Assembly (NCBI RefSeq): GCF_900110995.1
Contig: NZ_FOJF01000003.1
Coordinates: 1,178,001-1,242,000 of the forward strand
Source of the DNA: Chitinophaga sp. YR573
GTDB taxonomy: Bacteria; Bacteroidota; Bacteroidia; Chitinophagales; Chitinophagaceae
DNA length: 64,000 bases
Direction of reading: 5' to 3'
Of this stretch, positions 54,057 through 61,688 are shown one piece after another. The notes beneath the pieces are model-generated. The model was not told the DNA's origin and made no database searches. It was given only the letters and a program-made list of their open reading frames with translations. The stretch's first letter is position 1; each line of letters opens with the position of its first letter. Made by a program: the position numbers and the translations under genes.

Positions 54057-54548
54057 ATGAAAAATGTAAGTGTTGGACTCACACTATTAATTGTGTTGTT
54101 TTCTAATGTATTACACGCACAAAAAAAGGACGATTTAAAAAAAGAGATCATAGAAAAAGCAATTACTGCCCGTAATTATGTTTTTAAGGCACAAACAGTA
54201 ATGCCGAGCGGCGCTGTTCCCAACAGACAGTTAAGTTACGGCTATGATCTGCGCGTTTCGCAGGATACCGTAGTTAGTTATCTGCCTTATTTCGGACGGG
54301 CTTATACTGCACCTATGGATCCCTCAAAAGGTGGCATTCAGTTCACATCCACCAAATTTGAATATAAAGAAACAAAACGTAAAAAAGGGGGATGGGATAT
54401 CATGATAAAACCCCAGGATACACAGGATGCTACCCAGATGACATTAACTGTTTCAGAGACGGGATTCGCTTCCCTGCAGGTGATTAGCAACAATCGTCAG
54501 CCTATTTCTTTCAGTGGTTATGTAGATGAGAAGAAATCAAAAAGATAA
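54057..54548 (+). CDS. DUF4251-family secreted protein
   Basis: A 163-residue protein with a signal peptide (to VLHAQ) and the DUF4251 pattern: AITARNYVFKAQTVMPSG, then VSYLPYFGRAYTAP, GIQFTSTKFEY and the C-terminal strand pair ending ISFSGYVDE. The family is restricted to Bacteroidota and has no known activity; a lipocalin-like periplasmic fold has been suggested from its all-beta look, which I cannot confirm. Confidence 0.85.
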   Translation: MKNVSVGLTLLIVLFSNVLHAQKKDDLKKEIIEKAITARNYVFKAQTVMPSGAVPNRQLSYGYDLRVSQDTVVSYLPYFGRAYTAPMDPSKGGIQFTSTKFEYKETKRKKGGWDIMIKPQDTQDATQMTLTVSETGFASLQVISNNRQPISFSGYVDEKKSKR

Positions 54549-54574
54549 GTTAAAAATTTGGGGTGATGGCATAA

Positions 54575-54590
54575 AGGAACAATTGTTGCC
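54575..54590 (+). promoter_or_regulatory. Candidate sigma-54 promoter
   Basis: AGGAACAATTGTTGCC matches the sigma-54 pattern TGGCACxxxxxTTGCx at GG, AC, TTGC and the spacing, and lies 28 bp before the ATG at 54619. A sigma-54 activator gene is 2 kb away. A single site of this kind can occur by chance. Confidence 0.35.
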
Positions 54591-54618
54591 TTTATACTGT
54601 GAACCAAAAAATTAAACC

Positions 54619-54885
54619 ATGTCTAAGAATAGCATAGAAGGTGTTAAGCAATCAATACAGGGATTGGCCATGGGCAATTACAGAAGTTATCCGGAGGATT
54701 ACAGTGTTGCTAAGGTTGAAACAGAAACAAATGTAGAATCCCTTGCGAAAGGTTACTGGGATAGTCGTGAAAGTAAGGAAATAGAGCGTGATGAACGCCT
54801 GGGAATCAATTTTGAAGATTATATTCAATGGACACAGGAGGCATTCTCTGTGTTCATGCGGGATAATGAAAATTCATTGAACTAA
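54619..54885 (+). CDS. Hypothetical protein, 88 residues
   Basis: Not recognised. The product is acidic and hydrophilic, with no signal peptide and no Cys; it contains GNYRSYPEDYSVAKVE and a Glu/Arg-rich stretch (SRESKEIERDERLG) and ends with a probable helix (FEDYIQWTQEAFSVFM). It is probably cytosolic. The coding claim rests on an uninterrupted frame, an A-rich start region (AAAAAATTAAACC), an upstream sigma-54-like site and a strong terminator right after the stop. Confidence 0.65.
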   Translation: MSKNSIEGVKQSIQGLAMGNYRSYPEDYSVAKVETETNVESLAKGYWDSRESKEIERDERLGINFEDYIQWTQEAFSVFMRDNENSLN

Positions 54886-54908
54886 GGTATATTCTTCTAC
54901 TTCTCTCT

Positions 54909-54947
54909 AATCCGGCTCTGTCTATTGGCAGAGCCGGATTTTTTTTA
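54909..54947 (+). terminator. Rho-independent terminator
   Basis: Perfect 12-bp GC-rich stem AATCCGGCTCTG / CAGAGCCGGATT, 8-nt loop, then seven T. It ends the 88-residue gene unit before the NTF2-like gene. Confidence 0.95.
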
Positions 54948-54975
54948 TTATCTTTAAAACACAACTTAATCCGTT

Positions 54976-55422
54976 ATGAAACTTTATCTGCTACTCATTG
55001 CATTTTGTACCATGTCAACAATTTCCTTTGCCCAATCAAAAGATGAAAAAGCTGTTATTGCTTCCGTAGAATCATTGCGTAAGGCAATGGTGGATGCTGA
55101 TAAAGCTACCTTAGAAAAACTGGCTGATACAAAACTCAGTTATGGACATTCCGGCGGTAAAATAGAAAACAAAGAAACCTTTGTTGATAATATCGTTAGC
55201 GGAAGATCTGATTTTGTAACAATAGAACTGGCAGATCAGACGGTAGCTATTACAGGGAACACTGCTATTGTAAGGCATAATTTAAATGCTACCACTAATG
55301 ATAATGGCAAACCTGCGGAAGTGCATCTTCATGTATTAACAGTGTGGGTAAAAGATGGCAATGCGTGGAAATTACTGGCCAGACAGGCAGTACATGTAAC
55401 TCCACCTGCGCCCGCTAAATAG
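54976..55422 (+). CDS. Secreted NTF2-like (DUF4440-type) protein
   Basis: A 148-residue protein with a signal peptide (to ISFAQ) and a single NTF2-like cone fold: helix DEKAVIASVESLRKAMVDAD, LADTKLSYGHSGGKIENKETFVDNI, then strands ending HLHVLTVWVKDGNAWKLLARQAV. It is of DUF4440/SnoaL-like type. These folds bind or convert small hydrophobic ligands; no catalytic residues can be assigned with confidence. A TTATTATCTTTAAAA promoter-like box lies within the 28 bp after the upstream terminator. Confidence 0.8.
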   Translation: MKLYLLLIAFCTMSTISFAQSKDEKAVIASVESLRKAMVDADKATLEKLADTKLSYGHSGGKIENKETFVDNIVSGRSDFVTIELADQTVAITGNTAIVRHNLNATTNDNGKPAEVHLHVLTVWVKDGNAWKLLARQAVHVTPPAPAK

Positions 55423-55598
55423 CACCTGAGCACGTATTCATATTTACCCATAGTGATGATTCTACTACCTGTATTTCTACGCTATACACGTAAATAGTTC
55501 CTTATCAGCGTGATAATATGTTGTGGCATAATTTTTCTGCTGTATGGATAACGATGAGTGTTAAATACTTAATCCGTTAACCAAACAAAAACGATTTT

Positions 55599-56054
55599 AT
55601 GCAAGCAACAATTGAAACCATCGAAATTCTGAATGATCTGATACAGATCAATAATGATCGTATTGAAGGTTATGAAAAAGCACTTCATGAAACTAAACCT
55701 GAAGATGCAGATCTGAAAGCCCTCTTTTCATCTATGATCAATGAAAGTCACGAAATTCGTATGACGCTGGGTACGGAAGTAAATGCATTAGGCGGGGATA
55801 TGGATAATTCTACTACTAACAGTGGTAAGATTTATCGTGCCTGGATGGATGTGAAAGCAATATTTACAGGTCATGACCGTCACTCTGTTTTGGCTAATTG
55901 CGAAGCAGGTGAGGATGCTGCCCAGAGAGCTTACAGAGAAGCATTATCTGATGAAGATTTACCGGCATACCTGCGTGAAATGGTATCTGAACAACAGCAG
56001 ATTTTGAAGCGTTCGCATGATAAAATAAAAGCTTTGCGTGATGCAACAAAATAA
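55599..56054 (+). CDS. PA2169-family four-helix-bundle protein (DUF2383)
   Basis: A 151-residue all-helical cytosolic protein. It shows the family pattern: ETIEILNDLIQINNDRIEGYEKAL, LKALFSSMINESHEIRMTLG, GKIYRAWMDVKAIFTGHDRHSVLANCEAGED and a last helix EMVSEQQQILKRSHDKI. The ferritin-like bundle is found in many stress-induced bacterial genes; the activity is unknown. The 176-bp gap upstream has TTGTGGCATAATTTTTC near 55522, possibly promoter, with no close match to sigma-54 spacing. The gene ends before a perfect bidirectional terminator. Confidence 0.85.
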   Translation: MQATIETIEILNDLIQINNDRIEGYEKALHETKPEDADLKALFSSMINESHEIRMTLGTEVNALGGDMDNSTTNSGKIYRAWMDVKAIFTGHDRHSVLANCEAGEDAAQRAYREALSDEDLPAYLREMVSEQQQILKRSHDKIKALRDATK

Positions 56055-56080
56055 TTTTTAGGAGCAGGGCGAGACACCTT

Positions 56081-56123
56081 CAATCTTTTTGTAATGGTGC
56101 GAAGCACCATTACAAAAAGATTG
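56081..56123. terminator. Bidirectional terminator, palindrome family copy 2
   Basis: Perfect 20-bp stem CAATCTTTTTGTAATGGTGC with a GAA loop, between the convergent PA2169-type and Hpt genes. The inner core is GGTGCGAAGCACC, as in copy 1; the preceding GCAGGGCGA also occurs before copy 3. Confidence 0.9.
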
Positions 56124-56130
56124 CTCAATA

Positions 56131-56487
56131 TTACTCTTCCCCGAAATTCTCCAGGTCTTGCAGCATCATAGGTTGTATCTGCCTGAAAGTATGCAGCAAT
56201 CTTTCCACTCCCGCCTGCACATCATCATTCCATGTCTTTGTCTCATCTATCACCGCTATTACTTCTTTCGCACCCTGTACTTCCAGGCTTAATACACTTG
56301 GTTTTAATTTATGAATGATCTTTTGCAGATCAGTGATATCTTTTGTAGTAACTAATCTATCAAGATCAATGATATATTCCGCCAGTGAATTCAAAAATAA
56401 TGTGATCATTTTTTTGATGAACACAGGACTTGTACTGGATATTTTAAAGAGGTACTGATATGAGTATAAGTTATGCTGTAGCTTCAT
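56131..56487 (-). CDS. Histidine phosphotransfer (Hpt) domain protein
   Basis: A 118-residue helical protein with the Hpt centre LQKIIHKLKPSVLSLEV; H59 is the probable phosphorylated residue, in the HxLKxS pattern. It is 12 bp downstream of the sigma-54 response regulator gene on the same strand, so the two are co-transcribed, and it should carry phosphoryl groups between a kinase and a receiver. It lacks any kinase domain. It may serve the neighbouring regulator or the membrane-anchored receiver. Confidence 0.75.
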   Translation of the reverse strand: MKLQHNLYSYQYLFKISSTSPVFIKKMITLFLNSLAEYIIDLDRLVTTKDITDLQKIIHKLKPSVLSLEVQGAKEVIAVIDETKTWNDDVQAGVERLLHTFRQIQPMMLQDLENFGEE

Positions 56488-56499
56488 CAGGATATTAAA

Positions 56500-57858
56500 T
56501 TATGCGCCTTCAATCTCGCCGGTCTGTAACATTTTGTAGATAGTAGATTTGCCTATATCCAGTTTCTCCGCTACCAACAGCACGTTATCATCATAACGTT
56601 TCAGGTAATTACGGATAATCAGCCGGGTATATTCGCGCAGGGTTAATTCAGAATTGAGTACTGCGTTTACGTCATTGGTATTTCCGGAAAGGAAAGTAAT
56701 ATCATCAGGTTCGATCAGATTATTTTCAGACATCACAGCTGCCAGCTCTACCACAGATTTCAACTCACGTATATTACCCGGATAGGCATAACTCAGCAGC
56801 TTTTCCCTGGAAGCAGGAGAGATCTTAATTTCAGCTACCCCGTTTTCTTTGGAATAACCTGTCAGAAAATGCTGTGTAAGCAGGAGAATATCTTCTTTAC
56901 GTTCGCGGAGAGGAGGGAGAGTGATAGGCAAGCCAATTATACGGTAGTAAAGATCTTCCCGGAAGTTGCCCTTTTTAACCTCTTCCGCCATATTTTTATG
57001 CGTAGCGACTACTAAACGGAAATCGAGTTTTATTTTACTTGTGCCGCCCAGTCTGGTTAATTCCTTTTCCTGTAGAACACGCAATAACTTACTCTGAATA
57101 TTAGGGTCCATTTCTCCGATCTCATCCAGAAAAAGCGTCCCGCCATTCGCTTCTTCAAACCTGCCTGATTTACGGTTCTGTGCGCCGGTAAATGCGCCTT
57201 TCTCATAACCAAACAATTCGCTTTCCACCAGTTCCTTTGGTATAGCCGCCATATTCACGGCAATAAAAGGCTGACTGCTTCGATTGGAATTATAATGCAC
57301 AGCTTTGGCTACCAGTTCCTTTCCTGTGCCCGTTTCGCCGGAAACAGATACATTGATAAGAGAACCAGCTGCTTTATCTATCAGCTTGAAAACCGCCTGC
57401 AATGCGGGGCTATTCCCAACAATAGACCTGGAATGGTCATACTTGGTTTTAAGTTCAGCTTTTAATTCGGAGATTTCATTTTTGAGAGATTGTTTCTCGC
57501 GGAGCCTGATAATGGCATTCCAGAGCAACTGTTGTGTATTGTCTGCTTTTACAAGGTAATCTTCCACGCCCATTTTGAGAAGGTCTACGGCAGTGGTGAT
57601 TTTTTCCTGGGCACTGATAATAATAACCGGGATATTGGGCAGGGCCTGCCTGATTTTTTTAAACAGCTCTTCGCCGTTCATATCTGGTAGTCCGAAATCT
57701 ATAGTAACTAAATCTGGTTTACGATGGAGTTGTGCCAGGCATTCCTTACCTGATTCTATGAGTGTTACTTCGTAATCAGGATTCTGGCTGAGGTAGTGAT
57801 GAAGTAATCCTCCGTACCATTTATCGTCTTCAACAATGAATATCTTAAAATCGAGCAT
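56500..57858 (-). CDS. Sigma-54-dependent NtrC-family response regulator
   Basis: A 452-residue protein: receiver domain (1-120, acidic pair D11-D12, phospho-acceptor D54 in TIDFGLPDM, K at KADN), linker coiled coil, AAA+ domain (about 140-380) with Walker A GETGTGKE, the sigma-54 contact loop GAFTGA and Walker B GGTLFLDEIGEMD, and a Fis-type HTH (VLLVAEKLDIGKSTIYKML). Phosphorylation should switch on ATP-driven opening of sigma-54 promoters. It is followed by the Hpt gene. Just upstream of the start are repeated GGAAAATT-type motifs (minus strand), possibly an autoregulatory site, then three tandem hairpin repeats. Confidence 0.95.
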   Translation of the reverse strand: MLDFKIFIVEDDKWYGGLLHHYLSQNPDYEVTLIESGKECLAQLHRKPDLVTIDFGLPDMNGEELFKKIRQALPNIPVIIISAQEKITTAVDLLKMGVEDYLVKADNTQQLLWNAIIRLREKQSLKNEISELKAELKTKYDHSRSIVGNSPALQAVFKLIDKAAGSLINVSVSGETGTGKELVAKAVHYNSNRSSQPFIAVNMAAIPKELVESELFGYEKGAFTGAQNRKSGRFEEANGGTLFLDEIGEMDPNIQSKLLRVLQEKELTRLGGTSKIKLDFRLVVATHKNMAEEVKKGNFREDLYYRIIGLPITLPPLRERKEDILLLTQHFLTGYSKENGVAEIKISPASREKLLSYAYPGNIRELKSVVELAAVMSENNLIEPDDITFLSGNTNDVNAVLNSELTLREYTRLIIRNYLKRYDDNVLLVAEKLDIGKSTIYKMLQTGEIEGA

Positions 57859-58189
57859 TCATGGAATTTTCCGGTAAATTAGGAAATTTTCCAATCATAC
57901 CCTGACCCCCCATCCAATATCTTCATTTACTGCGTCACAGGGGGTGGGTTGATAGCTCCTCGGTTGACTTAATAATTTCAATTGTTCACTGTTCCATACA
58001 TCACCGAACCCCCTTCCAAAGTGTCTCCCTCTATTTCACCGGGGGTCGGGATGATGCTCTCTTAATCCACAATAAGTTGAATTGACAATCTTTTTAATTT
58101 TCATCACCGGACCCCTGTTCAAACAGTTCTTTCAATTTCACCAGGGGCCGGGATGATGCACTCACGAGTTGGACAATCACATTAATATC
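57859..58189. repeat. Intergenic array of three ~103-bp hairpin repeats
   Basis: Related units start near 57897, 58001 and 58104. Each has a C-run (ACCCCC-type), about 30 nt of loop, then AGGGGGTGGGTTGAT, CGGGGGTCGGGATGAT or AGGGGCCGGGATGAT, so each can fold into a stem pairing ATCA-CCGA-CCCCC with its complement. Spacer parts share TTGA, AATTTCA and CAATT blocks. There is no good ORF. The array fills the 331 bp between the glycosyltransferase 3' end and the sigma-54 regulator start. Confidence 0.75.
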
Positions 58190-59362
58190 TTAGTTCATTG
58201 CACTGTTAATATATTCCTGCAGGGCAGCGGGGTATAATAATACCTCAGTTTGAAATTCCGGTTTCTTGGCAGTTGTGAATAAGGTGCCTTCCAGAAAAAT
58301 ATCTTCTACCTGCTGTCTGAAAAGTTGTGGTTTGAATTGAGAAGCAACAAGCTGAGCTGCACAACTCATATCTGCATACAAAGGTTTGTTGCTTAATAAC
58401 TGTTCTACATGTTTGCGTACCTGTTCTACATAATGTCCGCTGATGCGGTAACCGTTCCATCCGTGTGCTACCAGTTCATTGGCTCCGCCGGCCAGCGGTA
58501 CAATTACCGGCCTGCCGTAACTCATCGCCTGTAAGATGCTGATGTCGAAAGTTTCCTGTTCTAAATGACCCTGTGAAAGATTTAATACTACTGCAGCACG
58601 CTGGTAAAAAGGATGCATGTCCAGCTGTGCATCAAACACCGTTACGTTGTTCGGAATAAAGAACGGACTCATATACCGTTCTATATCCGTGTTGGTCGCA
58701 TTCAGCACCAGTTCAAACTTCACCCTGGGCATCACTGCTGCCAGCTCCAGCAGTTCCGGAACACCGTTCTCTCTGTCCAGGTCTGCGACCATTAAAGCTG
58801 TTTTACGTACTCCTCTGTTGGCATTGATTATGGCGTCGTGTAAAAACGATTCCGGAAGACAACTATGTACTACATGTTTTTCCGACATCGGAAATGCAAA
58901 CTGCGACTGTACAAAGCGCGATGCAAATACTACGTGTGTGGCATACTGCTGTGCAGTTTTGGTCATGAACCTACGCAACATGGCTGGTTGTACAGCAGTT
59001 TCGTGAATGTGATAAATAATCGGCGCCTGCTTCAGCCTGCCGGCAAGTGCTGCTCCAAAAGGCTGCAGTGTATTGATATACACTTTGTCTTCCGGTTCAT
59101 ACAGCTTCATGATCTTAACAAAAATCAGCAGCTGTGCCAGCAGGAAACTGAAGAGTGTACGCCATTTGTTCCCCCGTTCTGTATAATTTATATAATGATA
59201 TTGTACACCAGGTATACCTGTAAGAAACCCTTGTGTATCTTGCTTGCGATTAGTGATAAGATGAATCTGAACACTTTTATCAGATAATGCTTCCAGTGAT
59301 TGGCGGAATACCATGGTACTGCCGCTCCTGTCGTTATGTAAATGAATGGCAATGATCTTCAT
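58190..59362 (-). CDS. Glycosyltransferase family 4 protein
   Basis: A 390-residue GT-B enzyme. It starts IIAIHLHNDRSGSTMVFRQSL, a GT4-like N-terminal loop, has PIIYHIHETAVQPAM in the N-domain and the nucleotide-sugar site FDISILQAMSYGRPVIVPLAGGANELV (in part) in the C-domain; the usual first Glu of the EX7E motif is replaced by Asp in FDISILQAM. It transfers a sugar from a nucleotide donor to an unknown acceptor, probably a surface polysaccharide or glycolipid. It stands among signalling genes, away from a recognisable polysaccharide cluster. Confidence 0.85.
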   Translation of the reverse strand: MKIIAIHLHNDRSGSTMVFRQSLEALSDKSVQIHLITNRKQDTQGFLTGIPGVQYHYINYTERGNKWRTLFSFLLAQLLIFVKIMKLYEPEDKVYINTLQPFGAALAGRLKQAPIIYHIHETAVQPAMLRRFMTKTAQQYATHVVFASRFVQSQFAFPMSEKHVVHSCLPESFLHDAIINANRGVRKTALMVADLDRENGVPELLELAAVMPRVKFELVLNATNTDIERYMSPFFIPNNVTVFDAQLDMHPFYQRAAVVLNLSQGHLEQETFDISILQAMSYGRPVIVPLAGGANELVAHGWNGYRISGHYVEQVRKHVEQLLSNKPLYADMSCAAQLVASQFKPQLFRQQVEDIFLEGTLFTTAKKPEFQTEVLLYPAALQEYINSAMN

Positions 59363-59439
59363 AAAATGCGTGTTTAAAATAAAACAGGTATAGAGATAAA
59401 TAGAACCAATTGATTGTTGTAGGTATAAATAGGCTGTTG

Positions 59440-59925
59440 TTATTTCGAAAATGTCTCGTAAAAGAAACTGATAATCATGGAAACTGCCACCGCCAGGCTA
59501 AAGAAAAAGAAGAAGCGGTTATTACGTTTTTTCTTCTTTAGATAATCTTGTACCACAAATAATTTGTTTAATGTAAGTGTTATGTGTTCTAAAACATTAT
59601 CATCTTTTATGATATAGTCAAAGGCTCCATTTTTGAGGGATGCGGCTGCAATATCATGTTGTTGCCTTGCGCTGGCGAAAATGACAAATATGTTGTTGTT
59701 GAAATTCTTTATCTCTGTTAACAGTTCCAATCCCGTCATATCTCCCAGGTCGTGGTCCAATAACACAATGTCCGGTTCGTCTGAAAGCTTTTGCAGAAAC
59801 TCCTGCCCTGATGAAAAACAAGTGATGCTTTTGTATCCCTGTGCTCTTAGGTGCTTGTCATATGTTGCCAGGCAAAATGGATCATCATCCACCACGTATA
59901 CTTTGCTTTCAAACTTGTTAGCCAT
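59440..59925 (-). CDS. Receiver-domain protein with C-terminal membrane anchor
   Basis: A 161-residue protein. Residues 5-120 form a complete receiver domain: acidic cluster D13-D15 in VVDDDP, phospho-acceptor D57 in IVLLDHDLG, and K at IIKDDN. No DNA-binding or enzymatic output follows. Instead a basic stretch (KKKKRNNR) leads into a hydrophobic helix (FFFFFSLAVAVSMIISFF, about 138-155) that should fix it in the inner membrane, with the receiver in the cytosol. It could act as a membrane-localised phosphate sink or partner of the Hpt protein. The anchor is clear in the sequence; the role is inference. Confidence 0.85.
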   Translation of the reverse strand: MANKFESKVYVVDDDPFCLATYDKHLRAQGYKSITCFSSGQEFLQKLSDEPDIVLLDHDLGDMTGLELLTEIKNFNNNIFVIFASARQQHDIAAASLKNGAFDYIIKDDNVLEHITLTLNKLFVVQDYLKKKKRNNRFFFFFSLAVAVSMIISFFYETFSK

Positions 59926-60152
59926 ATGCTGCGGTTTGATAGTATAGAATCCATTTAAGTGCCACTTTGTAGAACGGTCCTAAACCCTTAATGGTGAAGG
60001 GTTTCTGTTTTGGCATAGTTGAAAAAGGGTCTATATTCAGGAAATAATTCCAGAAAATGGAAGGATTTAGGGGTGGTAATACGATTTAGTAGAGGGGAAA
60101 AGTTCGATTTAAGGGCAAAAGTTCGATTTTGGGTGCAGGGCGAAGCTCTGCA
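59926..60152. other. Intergenic region with a small hairpin and a direct repeat
   Basis: No gene seen. AAACCCTT / AAGGGTTT (59982-60004) forms an 8-bp hairpin about 57 bp upstream of the receiver-protein start, possibly in its leader. A direct repeat AAAAGTTCGATTT occurs twice near 60096 and 60115. GCAGGGCGAAGCTCTGC (60135-60151) precedes the palindrome copy. Confidence 0.4.
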
Positions 60153-60193
60153 ATCTTTTTGAGATGGAGTGGGAAGCACCATCTCAAAAAGAT
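60153..60193. repeat. Palindrome family copy 3 (imperfect centre)
   Basis: 15-nt perfect arms ATCTTTTTGAGATGG / CCATCTCAAAAAGAT around an altered centre (AGTGGGAAGCA instead of GTGCGAAGCAC). It lies between two minus-strand genes, downstream of the helicase terminator, so it is not needed to separate convergent genes here. Confidence 0.75.
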
Positions 60194-60216
60194 GATAAAA
60201 AAACAGCCCCTTATAC

Positions 60217-60253
60217 AAAAAACGATGCCGGAAGAGATCGGTTATCCTCCGGC
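60217..60253 (-). terminator. Terminator of the DEAD-box helicase gene
   Basis: Read on the minus strand, GCCGGA and TCCGGC pair around a 15-nt loop and are followed by ATCG and a run of six T, 27 bp after the helicase stop. Confidence 0.7.
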
Positions 60254-60279
60254 TTACTATAATAAGATGTATGTTATAA

Positions 60280-61575
60280 TTACTGTTGAGGCTTCTCGCT
60301 TCTTCTCGGACTGCTATTCCTGTTGCCGCCACCACTATTCCGGTTACCGCCTTGTCCACCACCAGGGCGTTTCTTGCCATATCCACCACGGTTTCCACCT
60401 CCGCCACCACCACGCTGGGACTTAGGCGTATATTCAGGTACAGGGCCTAATTGTGCCGGTGCCACTGCCTTGGTAACAGGTTTACCCAGCACCTCTTCAA
60501 TACGGGCAAATTTGCGCTGTTCCTTCTCGCTGATGATAGTATAAGCAGTACCATCTGTGGCTGCTCTGGCTGTACGCCCGATACGGTGAATATAATCCTC
60601 TGCATCATTCGGTACATCGTAATTGATCACCAGGTCTATATCTTCTATATCTATACCACGGCTCAGGATATCCGTCGCCACCAGCATTTTCAGTTTCTTG
60701 TTTTTAAAGTCCATCAGCACCTGTTCGCGCTTATCCTGTTCAAGATCGGAATGGATCTCTTCCACAGAAAATTTCGCACGCTGCAGTTCATGGGCCAGCT
60801 GCTTCACATTCTGCTTACGGGAGCAGAAAACGATAATACTGCCGAATTCCTTTTGCTGCAGGATATGTTTGATCAGGGGAATCTTCTGTTCTTCGAATAC
60901 AACAAAGGCTTCCTGTACAATCTTCTCAGGTGGCTTGGAAATAGCAATATTGATCTCTTCCGGATTATGCAGGATCTTCATCGCCAATGCACGGATCTTA
61001 TTCGGCATGGTAGCAGAGAACAGCAGATTTTGCCTTTGTTTAGGCAAAAAGGAAGTAATCTTTATGATATCATCGTTGAAACCCATATCCAGCATACGGT
61101 CTGCTTCATCCAGTACCAGGTACTTTACGGAATCCAGCTTTACGTACCCCATGTTCAGATGGGCTATCATACGGCCAGGCGTACAAATAACCATGTCTAC
61201 ACCAGAAGAGAGTGCTTTCTTTTCTGCGGAGAAAAGGGCACCATTGCTACCACCGTAAACGGCAATAGAACTCACATTCGTGAAATAAGACATCCCTTCA
61301 AGCGTTTGCGCTATCTGTACTGCCAGTTCACGGGTAGGCACTATGATCAGTGAATTGATCTTATGTGCTTCATGAGGTTCTGTAATTAACCGGTGTATAA
61401 TTGGCAACAGAAAAGCAGCTGTTTTACCAGTGCCTGTCTGGGCGCAGGCTAAGATATCTCTACCTGCTATAATAGGGGGTATTACTTCTTGCTGAACAGG
61501 TGTAGCTGTTGTATAGCCCATGGCGTCTATGCCATCTAGTACCCTGTCATCCAGGTCAAATTCATCAAAATACAA
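60280..61575 (-). CDS. DEAD-box ATP-dependent RNA helicase
   Basis: A 431-residue helicase with every core motif: Q motif TPVQQEVIPPI, motif I AQTGTGKTA, PTRELA, DEAD (VLDEADRMLDMGF), SATMP, and in the second RecA domain SRGIDIEDIDLVINYD and HRIGRTARA. The tail (about 385-431) is Gly/Arg/Asn-rich with RGG-like repeats (RGGGGGGNRGG), likely binding RNA non-specifically. It is RhlE-like in length and layout and probably acts in RNA decay, ribosome assembly or cold adaptation. It is divergent from the MscS gene with a 113-bp AT-rich shared upstream region. Confidence 0.95.
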   Translation of the reverse strand: MYFDEFDLDDRVLDGIDAMGYTTATPVQQEVIPPIIAGRDILACAQTGTGKTAAFLLPIIHRLITEPHEAHKINSLIIVPTRELAVQIAQTLEGMSYFTNVSSIAVYGGSNGALFSAEKKALSSGVDMVICTPGRMIAHLNMGYVKLDSVKYLVLDEADRMLDMGFNDDIIKITSFLPKQRQNLLFSATMPNKIRALAMKILHNPEEINIAISKPPEKIVQEAFVVFEEQKIPLIKHILQQKEFGSIIVFCSRKQNVKQLAHELQRAKFSVEEIHSDLEQDKREQVLMDFKNKKLKMLVATDILSRGIDIEDIDLVINYDVPNDAEDYIHRIGRTARAATDGTAYTIISEKEQRKFARIEEVLGKPVTKAVAPAQLGPVPEYTPKSQRGGGGGGNRGGYGKKRPGGGQGGNRNSGGGNRNSSPRRSEKPQQ

Positions 61576-61688
61576 AATAAGTATATGTTTTAAATAATTG
61601 AATATAGTCTAAAGATACGTAATTGAAATGACTGGACACGGTATGTTCTTTGCGGATAAGAGCATGATTACCATAAATATGACTCATT

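Noticed and set aside
55520..55545. GTGGCATAATTTTTCTGC as a sigma-54 promoter for the PA2169-type gene
   Set aside because: GG and GC are two bases too far apart for sigma-54.
59955..59975. TGGCACTTAAATGGAT (minus strand) as a sigma-54 promoter for the anchored receiver gene
   Set aside because: The -24 half is good, but the required GC of the -12 box is missing.
59988..60413. 141-residue minus-strand frame with a Val/Ala-rich start
   Set aside because: Its first part is the helicase Gly/Arg tail read out of frame; the rest crosses terminators and a palindrome.
60451..61353. 300-residue plus-strand open frame opposite the DEAD-box helicase
   Set aside because: Antisense to conserved helicase motifs, with a composition unlike real proteins (His/Cys/Tyr-rich) and no promoter.
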